Below, piece by piece: positions 10,746 through 23,118 of a DNA stretch of 64,000 nucleotides (within the stretch, counting starts at the first letter, position 1; each line of letters starts with the position of its first letter). The DNA is taken from assembly GCA_008694505.1 (NCBI GenBank), contig VZDJ01000053.1, forward strand, positions 208,869 through 272,868. The letters run 5' to 3'. The position numbers and the translations under genes are program-made. Under the pieces are notes generated by a model. That model made no database searches. It was not told the DNA's origin and saw only the letters and a list, made by a program, of their open reading frames with translations. The stretch comes from Cyanoderma ruficeps (taxonomy: Eukaryota; Chordata; Aves; Passeriformes; Timaliidae).

Positions 10746-11643
10746 TGTCTTGGTTTAAGACAATTTAAAGAGGTGGACAGTCTAAAATGAGTTACCTCCC
10801 CTTCTACTTTTAACCAATCCCTTTCCACCAATAGAAACAGATACAAGTGGAAAAATTACAGTTTATTAAAAAAAAAAAGCAACAGGCAAAAGGAACAGTA
10901 ATAGCCACTAGTTACAAAGTTGCTGAAATCTCATGGACTCCCCAGAAACAAAGAGAAACTCAAAATATAGCTGAATACTTACCCCAGGATGGTGCTCTCC
11001 ATGGACGACTGTGTGCAGGGAGACAAAGGGAAAATGGTGGCAGCTCTTTCTTCCCCCTCCCCCCTTCCCTTATTTCTCTGGTGGCAGCAGTTCTGTCAAG
11101 AAAGGCAGCTGGCACACTCCAACAGCTGGTATTTCCTCATGGGCTAAAACTCGACTGCCTTCCTCTTAGCAGAAGATGACAGGCAGCTGGCTGGGGCGAC
11201 TTGGACTCTGTGCCCTCTAACTCCTGCTGGGTGCTGGTGGTTGGCTGGGGTGACCACATAGAGTGGGGCTGCTCCACTTCTCTCCATACAGTGCCATGGC
11301 TGCAGATAGGCACTTGTGGAATTTGTCCTGAGGCAGTCCAGGACTGCTAAAAGCAGCCTCCCGGAAAAAAACCCAAATGCCCAGAGCCAACCCCCTGGGA
11401 AAAGAAACAAAAGAAAACCCAAAAGTAAAGCCTTCACCTGTGCTACCTCAGCTGTATGGCAAAAGCCAAGAGTCAAGAAGCAAGAAAGCCAAGAGAGCTC
11501 TTCTTGGTTGACTCTGACTTCAAAAAGCCTGGCACCCACTGGCCCTGCAATTCCATTTCTGGCTGTAGGGTCTTAAAGAGACAGTAACAATTTTGGGCAC
11601 TGATAGATATAGAACACAATAATGTTTTGGGTTTCCCAGGACA
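10746..11643 (-). mobile_element. ERVL 5' LTR, minus sense
   Basis: Starts TGTCTTGGTTTAAGACAA directly beside the ERVL leader and gag, so it is the 5' LTR of that provirus. The far end is uncertain: GAGACA at 11585 or CCCAGGACA at 11643, after which CR1 sequence begins. At the left end of the provirus only about 20 bp of the matching terminus remain (6773-6779 plus 7300-7313), fused to reverse transcriptase. Confidence 0.65.
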
Positions 11644-14600
11644 GTTTAGTACCTTATACAACAGGAATGAGGCCCTGGAACTGGAAGGACAGACAACTGA
11701 TGAGGTGGACATAGGGTTTGCCCAGGGCAAGACAGCCTACCCCCTGCATCATGACCACCTCTGTTAAGAAAAAAAGAAGGGTAGTTGTCATTGGTGACTC
11801 CCTTCTAAGGGGAGTAGAGGGCCTGATGTGCTAAATGGACCCAACCCACAGGAAAGTCTGCTTCCTTCCTGAGGCCTGGGTAAAGGACATTACTAGAAAG
11901 AGCTCTAGTCTAGTATGGCCTTCTGATTATCATCTGCTATTGATTCTTCATTTCAGCAGTGATAAGATAGCAAAAAACCCCACCAAAATCCAAGGGCAAT
12001 CAAAAGGGATTTCAGGGCATTAGGGTAATTTTTTGAAGAATCAGGATGAAAGGTAATGTTTTTCTTGGTCCTTCCAGTCGCAGGGAAGGATAACGAAAGG
12101 AACAGGCAGACCCATCAGATCATGTGACTCCAAGGCTGGTGCCATAGGCAGAATTTTAGGGGTTTTGACCATGGAATGGTTTATAAAACAGCAAATCTAC
12201 TGACACCTGAGGGGATGTACCTTTCTCAGAGGGGAAAAAAGTGTTTTTGCACAGGAGTTAGCAGGGCTGATTGATAGAACTTTAAACTAGACTGGAAGGG
12301 GGAAAGGGATGAAACCAGGCTGGCTAGTGATAAGCAATGGGTTGGCACACCAAAACTTGAGGGACTGAGTGCTAGTGACATCCTTCAATCTGCTCCATGA
12401 GGTGTTGGTTGCAATGCACCACACCTGAAATATTTCTACACTAATGCACACATCATGAGGAACAAACAAGAGGAGCTCAAAGTTTTGGTTCGGTCCCAGA
12501 GACATGATGTCATTGACATAATTGAAACCTGGTGGGATGAGTCTTTTGACTGGAGTGCCATGTTGGATAGTTACAGGCTTTTCAGGAGGGATAGGCAGGG
12601 CAGACAAGGTGGGGAGATGGCATACTGTGTAATGAAGGGGCTGGAGTGTACGGAGCTTGCAATTGGCGATGGCACAGTTGAGATTCTCTGGGTAAGGATT
12701 AAGGGAGAAATAATTATCTGTGTATAATTATTGGATGTCATCGTGGGAGTCTACTATAGACCACCCAGCCATGACGACAACAACCAAGAATTATTCTTTA
12801 GGAACCAAGGGGAACCTCTAAATCAACCACCCTTGTCTTTATGGGGGACTGAACTTGCCAGATGTTAACTGGGAACACCACACTCTTGGCATAAACAAGT
12901 CCAGAAGATTCCTAAAACACCTGGATGACAATATCATGGTACAGGTACTAAGGGAGCCAACTAGGAAAGGTGCTTTCCTTGATTTTTTGCTTGTTAACAG
13001 AGAGGGGCCCATGAGTGAAGTGGCGATTGGCAGCTGTATTGGTCACAGCAACTATGAAACAGTGGTGTCTAAAATGTCTGGTGACAGAAGGAAAAGTGCC
13101 AGCAAAACATCAATCCTGGACATGAGGAGAGCAGACCTCAGGCTGCTCAGGGAACTAGCTAGCAAGGTCCCCTGGAAAAACACTGTTGAAGGTGCTGGGG
13201 TCCATCAGGGCTGGTTACTTCTTAAGCACTATCTCCTAAGAGCACAGGAGCAGGCAATTCTCAAATGTCAGAAGTCAAGCAGGTTAGGTAGAAGGCCGGC
13301 TTGCCTGAGCAGGGATCTTTTTTTGGAGCTAAGGCCAAAGAGGAAGGTGTATGCCCAGTGGAAGCAGAGTCAGCTGACATGGAAGAAATACAGGGATGCT
13401 TATCACCACTCTAGGGAAAAAATTCATGCAGCCAAAGCTCAATTGGAGTTGAAGCTGCCAGAACTGTGGGGAACGATAAAAAGAGCTTTTTAAAGTATGT
13501 CAATAGCAAAAGGAAGTTCAGAAATAACATCAGCCCATTACAGGATGAGGATGGTCATCTCACAAACAGGGACATGGACAAGGCAGAGGTGTTTAATGCA
13601 TTCTTTGCTTCTATCTTCAACACAGATGATAGACCAAGGGAGTCTCAATGCCCTGAGCTGGAGGACCATGACTGCCAGCATGATCAAATCCCAGTCAACC
13701 CTGAACTTGTGCAGGATCTGCTGCTCCAGTTGGATCCCTACAAATCTATGGAGCCTGATGGGATTAATCCAAGAATACTAAAATGCTGGCTGATGTCACC
13801 CTTAGGCCTCTCTTAATGATTTTGGAACAGTATTGGGAATCTGGAAAGGTCTCAGTTTACTGAAAGCTGGCAAGCATTGTCCCAATTTTCAAGGATGACC
13901 CTGGAAACTACAGGCCTGTCAGTCTCATTTTAGTGACTGATAAAATTGTGGAGAAGATTATTCTGGGACTGTTCATGGCTTCATGAGGGCAAAGTCCTGC
14001 TTGTCAAACTTAATTTTGTTTTGCAACAAGGTTACCCACCTAGTGGATCAAGGGATGCCAATTTATGTACATCTTTTTGTATTTCAGTAAAGCTTTCGAT
14101 GCTGTCTCTCATAGTTTCTTCCTGGACAAACTGTCTAGCACACAACTGGATAAACACATCATACGATGGGTGAGCAACTGGCTCACAGGTTGGTCTCAAA
14201 GGGTTATCGTAAATGGGATAACATCAGGCTGGCAACCAGTCAGTGGTGGGGTTCCACGGGGCTCCATCTTAGGCCCGGTGCTCTTCAACATCTTCATAAA
14301 CAACTTGGAGGCAAGACTGGAAGGGATACTGATGTGGTAGGCCCTATGTGGAGCCTGAACCAAAATTGACCACTGTATGAACTTTCAAACATATGTACCT
14401 TTTCAAAACAACATATGCAATTTTAGGAAGACAGGGGCTTTGTGCTTAACATGCCCAGGCACCTTGCCAGAAGGTGGATATGCCAGATGACAAAGTTCCA
14501 AAAGAAACATCTGGTCACATACCCTTATACAAGTAACAATATAAAGGTGAGACCCCTTTGTAGCAGGATTGGAAGCCTCACCTACGAGCAAATGGTCTGC

Positions 14601-15285
14601 ATAGGATTTCCCAATTACTGGGAGGGTTTCTTCAGCCCTTCACTGCAATGGGGTTCCCTAGCTGAAGTAAGGACCAGGATGATGGTAACCTATTAGGGTT
14701 AATGGTGATGTATCTTTTCCTAATCACTAGCTGTCATCTGTAGTAGTGATTTGATGCATTGCCTTTCTATGCTTATTTCTGTTATTTGCTTATTATCCAT
14801 GGAACTTATTTCTGTTATTTGCCTATCGTCTATGTAATAAATAAGCTTATCTCTAAATAAGTCATTGTTTTGTTCTAATCCGTTCGCTAATCACATTAAC
14901 AAGCAAAACAGATACTAAGTAAGTTTGCCGACAATACTAAATTGGAACTGCTGACTCCGGAAGCAGAGGCCCTGCAGAGAGACCTGGACAGATTAGAGGG
15001 CTGGGCAATTACCAGCTGTTTAGAGTTTAACAAGAGTGAATGCCAGATTCTGCACCTGGGATGGGACAATCCTGGATGTGCAGACAGACTGAGGAATCAG
15101 AATTTGGAGAGCAGCACTGTGGAAAGGGACCTGGGGATCCTGATTGATGGCAACTTGAATATGAGCCAGCAGTGCCCTGGCAGCCAGGAGGGCCAACCGT
15201 GTCCTGGGGTGCATTGGGCACAGGATCGCCAGCCAGTGGCCCCTCCAGAGGGAGGTGACAGATCTGACCAGAGCATGTCATAGAG
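11644..15285 (+). mobile_element. CR1 LINE copy A (ORF1 end to reverse transcriptase), broken
   Basis: Plus-strand CR1. 11779-11822 encodes VVVIGDSLLRGVEG, the GDS block of the esterase-like domain of CR1 ORF1. 12455-12727 begins ORF2 with the apurinic-type endonuclease (IIETWWDESFDWS, YRLFRRDRQGRQGGEMA). 12855-13493 and 13466-13816 continue through the endonuclease end and the linker (MSEVAIGSCIGHSNYE). Reverse transcriptase follows to 14332, is interrupted by an LTR, and resumes at 14919 with a KFADN box where active CR1 copies have FADD. Several frameshifts and stops. The copy ends without a CR1 3' tail near 15285. Confidence 0.88.
14333..14910 (+). mobile_element. LTR inserted in CR1 copy A
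   Basis: A 578-bp block beginning TGTGGTAGGCCCTATGTGG and ending ACAAGCAAAACA. It splits the CR1 reverse transcriptase cleanly. It holds a TATA-like CAATATAAAGG near 14540 and GTAATAAATAAGC near 14835, supporting plus sense. The flanking match is GATACTGA (14325-14332) versus GATACTAA (14911-14918), eight bases with one mismatch, longer than usual for LTR elements. Confidence 0.7.
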
Positions 15286-15639
15286 CTATCAAAGCACAGC
15301 TTTCTCAACACTAAAGGATAGAGTGGATTATACAATTCAAAATGGTCTTCTGTATTAGAAAGTTTAGCTGTCTGACATACAAAGATCATGGATGGCAAAA
15401 TGACCCATCTCTGTTGTAGACTTGACACTTGTTTTATATTGCTTGTGGCAAGCTCTTTGTCAGCTATTGAAGACACCTAGATTACGTAGAGCAGGATTAC
15501 TTGAGCTCAGCAAGGCATTTTGGGTTCCCTTTGGCTAGATACTGGTATCAACATGTTCCATATTCTGCTTTTCTGGACCCTCTCCAGAATAGTTATTGTA
15601 AAGATACTGTGTTCTTTATCTGTTGGAAATGAATAATGG
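15286..15639. other. unannotated DNA
   Basis: No repeat terminus recognised between the end of CR1 copy A and the LTR that follows. Confidence 0.35.
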
Positions 15640-16439
15640 GATGAAATGGTGGAATAAGTGGAAGGAAGGAAGTTACTGCACAGAAGCAATTGCAGCCAGA
15701 GAAGAGAGGAGTGAGAATTTGTGAGAGCAACAACTGCAGACACCAAGGCCAGTGCAGAAGGAGGTGCTCCAGGCACTGGAGCAGAGATTCTCCTGCAGCC
15801 CATGGTGAAGACCATGGTGAGGCAGATATGCCCCTGCAGCCCATGGAGGTCAATGGTGGAGCTGGTGGGTGCCTGAAGGTATATGTGACCCCATGGGAAG
15901 CCCATGCTGGGGCATGCTCCTAGCAGGATCTGTGACCCTGTGGAAGGGACCTATGGTGGAGCAGTTAATGAAGAACTGTACTCTGTGGGAAGAACTCACA
16001 TTGGAGAAGTTCACAGAGAACTGCCTCCCATGGGAAGAACCCAGCATTGGAGCAGGGGAAGGATTCCTCTCCCTGGAGAGGAAGCAGTGGTAGAAATGTG
16101 ATTAACTGACCACAACCCCCATTTCTTGTCCCACTGTGCTGCAGCAGGAAGGAGGTAGAAAATCATGAATAAAATTAAGCTCTGAAAGGAGAGAGGGGTG
16201 GGGGGAAAGGTGTTTCTAAGATTTTTTTTTCTTATTACCCTGCTCTGATTTTATTGGTAATAAATTCAATTAATTTTCCCAAGTCAAGTCTCTTTTGGTA
16301 ATCAGTGAGTGCTCTCTCCCTGTCCTTATCTTAACTCATGAGCCTTTTGTTACATTTTCTTATCCAGTTAGTTGAGCAGGGGGAATAATAGATTGGCTTT
16401 GGTATGCACCTGACATCCAGTCAAGGTCAACCCACTTCA
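15640..16439 (+). mobile_element. ERVL-type LTR (family 1), plus sense, 5' truncated
   Basis: Plus-strand equivalent of the LTR at 20039-21061: the CCCATGGTGAAGACCATGG units, then TTACCCTGCTCTGATTTTATT, a polyadenylation-like GGTAATAAATTC near 16257, and the terminus GGTCAACCCACTTCA at 16439. The 5' boundary is indistinct. Confidence 0.75.
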
Positions 16440-16660
16440 CTTGGGAAGGTACAAAAATAATAACAGGAAGGGCTTCTACAGGTATGTCAGCCAGAAAAAT
16501 AAGTCAATGAAGTTGTATCCCCCAATAAGCAAGACTAGCAAACTGGAAGCAACAGATGAGTAGAAGGCTGAAGTATTCAGCAACTTCTTTGCCTCAGCTT
16601 TTACCAGCAGTCTTTCTTCCCATACCTCTCGAGTGGATGAACTACAAGACAGGGACTAGG

Positions 16661-16963
16661 TGTCAGGGTCCGCAAGCATGCGGAGGACCTGATGGTCCGT
16701 TTTAAGGATCTCAGAGCACAAAAGACACAGCGGNACCTCCAGTACGGACAGGCCAGTTCGAACATGCAGGCTTGGCTCAGTCCACTGTGACCAGTTCCAT
16801 TGTTCTTGCACTCCGTTCCCATGGGAATGCATACCAGTTCTCCGAGACTTGGTAAATCTTTCGCCTCAAACCAGGCCAGGGGCTCCCTTCAGAGTCTGGG
16901 GTCTCAGTCCTCGATCTTGGAGACAGTCGTGAGGCATTTCACATCCTTGGACAGCCTCTGACA
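16661..16963. mobile_element. Solo LTR in CR1 copy B, TSD CTAGG
   Basis: Begins TGTCAGGGTCCGCAAGC and ends CAGCCTCTGACA, with inverted TGTCAG/CTGACA termini. The 5-bp direct repeat CTAGG is at 16656-16660 and 16964-16968. CR1 continues on both sides. About 303 bp with one n at 16734. Sense could not be fixed. Confidence 0.83.
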
Positions 16964-17590
16964 CTAGGGCAGCAAATTCTCTCCCATTGTAAGAGAAGAT
17001 GAGGTTTGTGACCACCTTAGCAATTTGAATGTACAAAAGTACGTGGGACCAGGCAAGATGCATCCCAAAGTCCAGGAAGAATTGGCTGATGTAGTTTCCA
17101 AGCCACTCTCCATGATATTTGAAAAGTCATGGCAGTCACATGAAGTCCTGGGTGACCGGAAAAAGGGAAATATTGTACCCATCTTTAAAAAGGGTGGAAA
17201 GGACACACCTGGGAACTACCACCCTGTCAGCCTCATCTCTGTGCCTGAAGATCATGGAGCAGATTTTCCTGAAGCTGTGCGAAAGCACATGGAGGACAGG
17301 GAGGTGATTCAAGACAGCCAGCACAGCTTCACCAAGGACAAGTCCTGCCTGATCAACCCAGTGGCCTTCTCCAATGGAGCGACTCTATCAGTGAACAAGG
17401 GAAGGGCTACAGATGTCATTTATCTGGACTTCTGTAAGTCCTTTGACATGGTCCCCCACAACACCCTTTTCTCTAAATTGGAGAGAGATGGATTCAATGG
17501 GTGGACTGTTTGATGGATGAGGAAGTGGTTGGACAGTCGCTTTCAGAAGGTAATGGTCAATGGCTCAGAGCCCCAATGGACATTGATGAC

Positions 17591-18513
17591 TGTCCTGGTT
17601 CCATCCAGGAAAGGGTTAATTTTTGCACTGGCCAAGAGAGGGCATGGCTAGAACCATTTTATACCACCTTATGTCATTTTCCGGCGATGGGAGAAGGAGT
17701 CCCTTCCAGGTCAGGGTTGCATGGCGGCGATGCACGTACTGCCAGTTGCTGCATGGTGAGCAGTTGTGTGATCATTCACCTCTCTTGTACCCTCTGTTAT
17801 TAATATTGTTGCTGTTACTATTAGTTTTCTTATTTCATTGATCTTTCCAGTAAATTGTTCTTATCTCAACCGATGATCTTTACCTTTTGTGCCTCCAATT
17901 CTCCTCTCCAGCCTACTGCAGAGGGGATGGGGAGGGAGCGAGCAGTGTATAGTGATATAGTTTGACATGTGGCCAGTGTTATGAGCCACGTGTAAATGTA
18001 TCAATCTCTGAGGGTCCAGCCCTTGCAGATTGGCTTAAAATAATTTTAGCAAGGCTGCTCTTCAGAGGTGTTTTGTAAAGTAAAAGGTTTAATAAGTGAA
18101 AAATAACAAATGTTACAGAAAACAAAAGAAAAACCACGCATAGGTGTCTGACAAAACCTCTGACACCCTGCTAGAAACACTCCAGAAAGCCTCTTAGGTT
18201 TCTTTGTGCTCTTTCTTAAATACTTAATGTTTTAGGAGGGACAATTTGGCTTGCTGCCAATAGGGAGAGGTACAGGATTTGAAGAATGGTGATAACGTCC
18301 AACAGGTGCTTATCTCTTGGCACTGAGCCAATTACTGTCAGAACAGCAAAGAAGTTTCTGGGTTCTTTACCTTATAAGAAATGCAAGAGGTGTCTTAAAC
18401 TTTTCCCTATATGGAAAATACTTGCTGGGTGTGGGAAATGCATTCCTACAAGATAGTTTGGAGTGTTTCAGGAGGAGCACTAAGTTGGGGAATACCATTT
18501 CTAAACCAAGACA
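17591..18513. mobile_element. Composite LTR block in CR1 copy B
   Basis: A 923-bp insertion between two parts of CR1 reverse transcriptase. It begins TGTCCTGGTTCCATCCAGG (a plus-sense LTR start) and ends TTTCTAAACCAAGACA. An inner junction near 17960 (TTTGACATGTGGCCAGTGTT) suggests a second element inserted in the first. The outer flanks read ATGAC (17586-17590) and GTGAC (18514-18518), a 5-bp TSD with one mismatch. Confidence 0.65.
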
Positions 18514-19396
18514 GTGACAAATTGTGTACTTTAGGGGTTCATATTGGGACCAGAACTGTTTAATGTTTTCATCAATGACATAGAGAGTGAGATTGAGTAC
18601 ACCCTCAGCAAGTTTGCAGATGACACTCCTGAAAGACAGGATGCCATGCAGAGGGACCTGGACAAGCTGGAGAAGTGGATCCATGAGAATCTCATGAGGT
18701 TCCACAAGTCCAAATGCAAGGTGTTGAACGTGGGTCAGAGCAATCCCAGACATGAGTACAGACTGGGATATGAACTTATTGAGAGTGGCCCTGCCAAGAA
18801 GGACTTGGGAGTTCTAGTGGATGAAAAGCTGGGCAAGAGCCAACAGTGTATGTTCACAGCCTAGATGGGCAACTGCATCCTTGGCTGTATAAAGAGGAGC
18901 GTGGCCAGCAGGTCAAAGGAAATGATTGTCCCCCTCTACTCTGCCCTCATGAGACCCCACCTGGAGTACTGCATCCAGCTTTGGGGTCCTCAGCACAAGA
19001 AAGATGTGGATCTGGTAGAGCAGGTCTACAGGAGGGCCATGAAGATGATGAAAGGGTTGGAGCACCTCTTCTACAAAGACAGGCTGAGAAGGATGAGGTT
19101 GTTCAGCCTGTAGAAACGAAGACTCCAGGGAGGCCTCATTGTGGCCTTTCCAGTATTTGAAGGGGGCTTATAAAAACCAGGGAGATTGACATGGGCAGAT
19201 AGTGATAGGACAAGGGGCAATATTTTTAAACTAAGATTTACATTAGATATCAGGAAGAAATTCTTTACTGTGAGGGTGGTGAGGCACTGGCACAGGTTGC
19301 CCAGGGAAGTTGTGGAATCCCCATCCCTGGAAGTATTCAAGGCCAGGTTGGATGGGGCCCTGATCAACCTGGTCTAGTGGAAGATGTCCCTGCCCA

Positions 19397-20033
19397 TGTT
19401 GGAACTACCACAGACAGGTGGTCTTACATAAGCAATAATGGAACAGTTTTTTTCCTTTATTCTAATCTTTGCTTGTGCTAAGGCAGGAAATTTCTCTTCA
19501 AGCAGGAGGGGCAGAGTCCCCTTTTTATGTGGCTTGTGATTTTTCCTAGCCAGCTCTTAGATTACATTTTAGACCTGGCTGATGAATATTTTCTGAAAAA
19601 CAAGATGGAGGGGGAAAGCAATAACCATTCTCTGCCACCTAAAACTAAGAGGAGGAAGAAAATTACCTGACAAAAATGTACTTTCCTTCAGGTGGCTTTT
19701 TCAAGGGTTTGGTTTATCTGATGTAGTTCTACATGTATAAAAATCCACATAATTTAGCCTCATTTGACGAGTTCTTTCATACTTCTGTCTATGCTGGTTG
19801 GAAAAAAAGTCTGCTTCCCAAAATGTATTTAGGTTGGCTAAAAAAATGGAGACTTTTTCCTTCTGCAACATTTGTTGTTCCTTAAGTCTTTGCTGTTCAT
19901 GAAATAGCCTGATACTGAACACTTCATCTTTAGCTGTGAGAAAGCAGGAGATACACTGCAATGCAACACAGTAACAGCTGCTTGAAAATACTTGGTATTT
20001 GTGCACTTAACTGCTACAGTACGAACTGTAAAG
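19397..20033. other. unannotated DNA
   Basis: No repeat boundary or gene recognised. The 101-residue minus frame at 19701-20006 shows no known motif. Confidence 0.35.
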
Positions 20034-20038
20034 TTAAG

Positions 20039-21061
20039 TGTAGTGGGTTGACCCTGGCTTGATGCCAGTCACCCAGGAGAGCCGGTCTGTCACTCCCCTC
20101 TGCAACTGGACAAGGGAGAGAAAATACAACAAAGGGTTCATCAGTTAAGGACAGAGAGAGATCACTCACCAAATACAATCATGGGCAAAACAGACGACTC
20201 AAGTTAGGGATATTAATTGAATTGATTACTAACAAAATCAGAGCAGGATAATGAGAAGTCAAATAAATCTTTAAAACACCTTCCCTCCACCCCTCATCAC
20301 ATGTTGTTTCTGCCGCCGCTCAGGGAGAAGAGTCCTTTCTATGCTCCAGTGTAGGGTACCTCTCACTGGAGAGTTCTCCACAAACTCCTCCAATGTGAAT
20401 CCATCCCATAGGCAACAGTTCTCCACAAACTGCTGCCCATGGGTCACTCTTCCATGGGGTGCAGTCCTTCAGGAACAGCCTGCTCCAGCATGGGACCCCC
20501 ACAGGGTCACAAGTCCTATCAGGAAACCTGCTCCAGCATGGGCTCCTCCATGGGTCTGCAGGTCCCTGCCCGGAGCCTGCTCCAGCATGGCTTTCTTATG
20601 GGTTCACATCTCTCAGGCATCCACCTGCTCTGGCATGGGGCTCCTCCATGAGCTGCAAGGGGATCTCTGCACCCCTATGGTCCTCTATGAGCTGCAGGGA
20701 CACAGCTGCTTCACCATGGTCTGCACCATGGGCTGCAGGAGAACCGCTGGTCTGGCACCTGGAGCACCTCCTCCTGCACTGACCGTGGTGTCTGTAGAGT
20801 TGTTCTTCTCACATATTCTCACCCCACTCTTCTCTGGCCACAATTACATCTGTGCAATAACTCTTTTTCCTTCTTAAATATGTTATCACAGAGGCATTAC
20901 CACTATTTCAATTTGGCCCAGCCTTGGCCAGCTGTCCATCTGTCCTGGAGCCACCAGGGATTGGCTCTGCTGGATATGGAGGAAGCTTCTAGCAGCTTCT
21001 CACAGAAGCCACCCCTGTATCCCTCCCCACTACCAAAACCTGGCCATGCAAACCAAATACA
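20039..21061 (-). mobile_element. ERVL-type solo LTR (family 1), near complete
   Basis: Begins TGTAGTGGGTTGACCCTGG and ends GCAAACCAAATACA, 1023 bp. Flanks are TTAAG (20034-20038) and TTAGG (21062-21066), a 5-bp TSD with one mismatch. Read on the minus strand it has a polyadenylation-like AATAA near 20230 and repeated CCATGCTGGAGCAGG units at 20480-20650. It is the best preserved family member here and the reference for the copies at 354, 15640, 34430 and 41128. Confidence 0.85.
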
Positions 21062-21252
21062 TTAGGTAAGGGACAAGTTATGGTCATTTGAAAATCTGGT
21101 TTTTAGGTGTCTTATGAATGAAATATGGGTTTGTAGAGATGACCAAAAATAACAACTTTTAAAAGTGCAGAGATCATAGGTGAAAACCATGTCTTAGCCT
21201 GCATAAATGAAATGTAAGAGTTCAGTTTGTTCTTAAATAGAACTTTTGAAGT

Positions 21253-21830
21253 TGTCATGGGTTGACGCTGGGCAAATGCCAGTGCACCCATGAGTGTATA
21301 GTTTTTAATAAACTACTGTGAGATGTGGTCGGAACAGAGCAGAAGCAGGCCTATCACTTGGAATAGGAAAAAAAAGACATTTATTAAACTACATGACAAT
21401 AGACAACAAACACAAGAAAACAACCCAATCACCCAAAGGCAGAATAAGAAACCTCTCACAACACTTCCTCCTCCCCCCAATTTCCATCCTTTACAATGCT
21501 CGACAGTTGACACCAGCACGTACCCACATATCTACTTGCTTAAACCTTCCACAACCCTGGGTTCCTAACAAGCCGTTATCCCTTAAAAAGACAATCCTTA
21601 ATCCATCCAGAGAGAGAGAGGAGTCTCTCTTGCAACCACAGACACCCCCCCCACAAGAAAAACACAGGTCCATCTTCCCGTGCTCCCATGTCACCCATGG
21701 CACCACCCAGAAAATTCTACCATGGTGACCCTCTCCCTCCCTGTCACAGTGCTCTNCATCCAACCTGGCCACTGATTGGTTTGACCTGAGTTTCTTAAAA
21801 AAAAAACTCCCTTCCCCTCAAACCACGACA
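21253..21830 (-). mobile_element. Solo LTR (family 2), TSD GAAGT
   Basis: Begins TGTCATGGGTTGACGCTGG and ends CCTCAAACCACGACA. A perfect 5-bp TSD GAAGT is at 21248-21252 and 21831-21835. Same family as the gap-containing copy at 50966-51882. One n at 21756. Confidence 0.92.
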
Positions 21831-21835
21831 GAAGT

Positions 21836-22665
21836 GATGCCACCTTTAAAAGTTGCAGTTTAGCACTGGAGTTTGTCTTTAGGAATAGTTGCAAAGCTAG
21901 TCATTTATATTTAACTGTAATAAAAATAAAGATACTTATAGGTTATAAGAGTTGCCATAGCTTTTCTCTTGAAAGGGAAATTTTAACTGTGTGATTTTAT
22001 GCTGAATTGTCCCTTTTGGTTCCCTTCCCTCATTTCTCTAACAAGGATTTCCTCTTTTTTTCTGTTTGGTTAATTTGATAGATATATCCATAGATGACTG
22101 AAGGATTTCTTCAGAGCTTGTGTACACTGTCACTCCAGTATTTCCTCATCACTTCTGCCCTTACCCACCTGTACTCATTAATTTATTCTCTTAGTGCTAG
22201 ATTCTGTGCAAATTCAGATTACCAGTCAGTCCTTGCTCTGAAAAGATTATTCTTAAAATTATTATGCAAAAGGATGTAGCAAAAAAAACCTGAAGAGGAA
22301 GGGTGAATGACAGCAAAGATGTGAATGCGTGATTTTACAGGCTAAAGAGATACGTAGACTTCAAGGCAAACTGCATAGAAAGATGTGCTCTGGAGCTGAG
22401 AATCACATTGAGGGAGCAAGGCAAGCTTTCCTATCTGGCAACACCTCCATACCAGAGAAGAGAGAGGCACCCCGGCCTCCTCTCCTGAGCAGGAAGCCAT
22501 GGAGTTATGACTCAGAGGCAACTCTGACTCAGCATGGGTGGTGCCAGAAGGGACAGTGCCCACCTCCACCCATTGATAAACCGCCCCCAGGGAGTGCAAA
22601 TAACCATGGCAAGGTAGTTCAGGCAGGCAGGGCACTGAGGTACTGCCAGCCGAAGCAGTGTCTGT
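21836..22665. other. unannotated DNA
   Basis: No mobile-element terminus or gene identified. A GC-richer part at 22330-22660 carries a 143-residue frame without recognisable motifs. Confidence 0.35.
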
Positions 22666-22760
22666 GGTTTAAGCCCAAGTGGCAACTAAACATCACACAG
22701 CTGCTTTCTCACCACCCCCACCCCAGTGGAATGGGGAGGAGAATCAAAAGAAGAAAATGA
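22666..22760 (-). mobile_element. LTR terminal fragment
   Basis: Starts TGTGGTTTAAGCCCAAGTGG and contains CCACCCCCACCCCAGTGG and GGGAGGAGAATCA, the terminus of a common avian ERV LTR, then stops after about 95 bp. Confidence 0.6.
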
Positions 22761-23118
22761 ACTCTGTCCCAGATGAAACCACAGCTCTTAGGCTTGTATG
22801 GATGAATCTGTGACTAGTGGCACTTTCAGGATTTATGTTTAAAAACCACATACAAATTTGATTAAAATCAGAGCTGCTGAAAATGCAGTATCTTCATCCA
22901 ACTGTCTGTCAACACATATACTCTTGCGGAACCAGAGGAAATTACAGTAATTTTTTGTCTGTGAATGTTACTGCTGAATTTGTATCTCCTTTGCAGTACT
23001 TCAGGTTAGTTCCTCTTTTTCCAACACAGTTTTAAGTAAATGTGACAATAACTTCCCTGGTTGCTGCAGTCTATGACTGTTTTCTGGTGTTTCTAATGTA
23101 GAGTTGCCAACCCAGCAC
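22761..23118. other. unannotated DNA
   Basis: No feature recognised between two LTR-like pieces. Confidence 0.3.

Larger units (their letters stand above)
16440..19396 (+). mobile_element. CR1 LINE copy B (ORF2), broken by two LTR blocks
   Basis: Plus-strand CR1 ORF2 from the linker before reverse transcriptase to the start of the 3' UTR. 17025-17513 reads VGPGKMHPKVQEELADVV, IFKKGGKDTPGNYHPVSL and YLDFCKSFDMVPHNTL. After the LTR block it resumes at 18529 with [18 protein letters not shown] and the box KFADDTPE, so the catalytic Asp pair is kept. 18865-19113 reads [18 protein letters not shown]. The frame breaks in several places. It ends near 19396 without the terminal octamer repeat. Confidence 0.88.

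Noticed and set aside
13466..13816. A possible host gene with a 116-residue frame
   Set aside because: It is the linker and start of reverse transcriptase of CR1 copy A.
20341..20877. A 178-residue plus-strand open frame
   Set aside because: It is antisense to the LTR's own sense and follows its internal tandem units; no domain.
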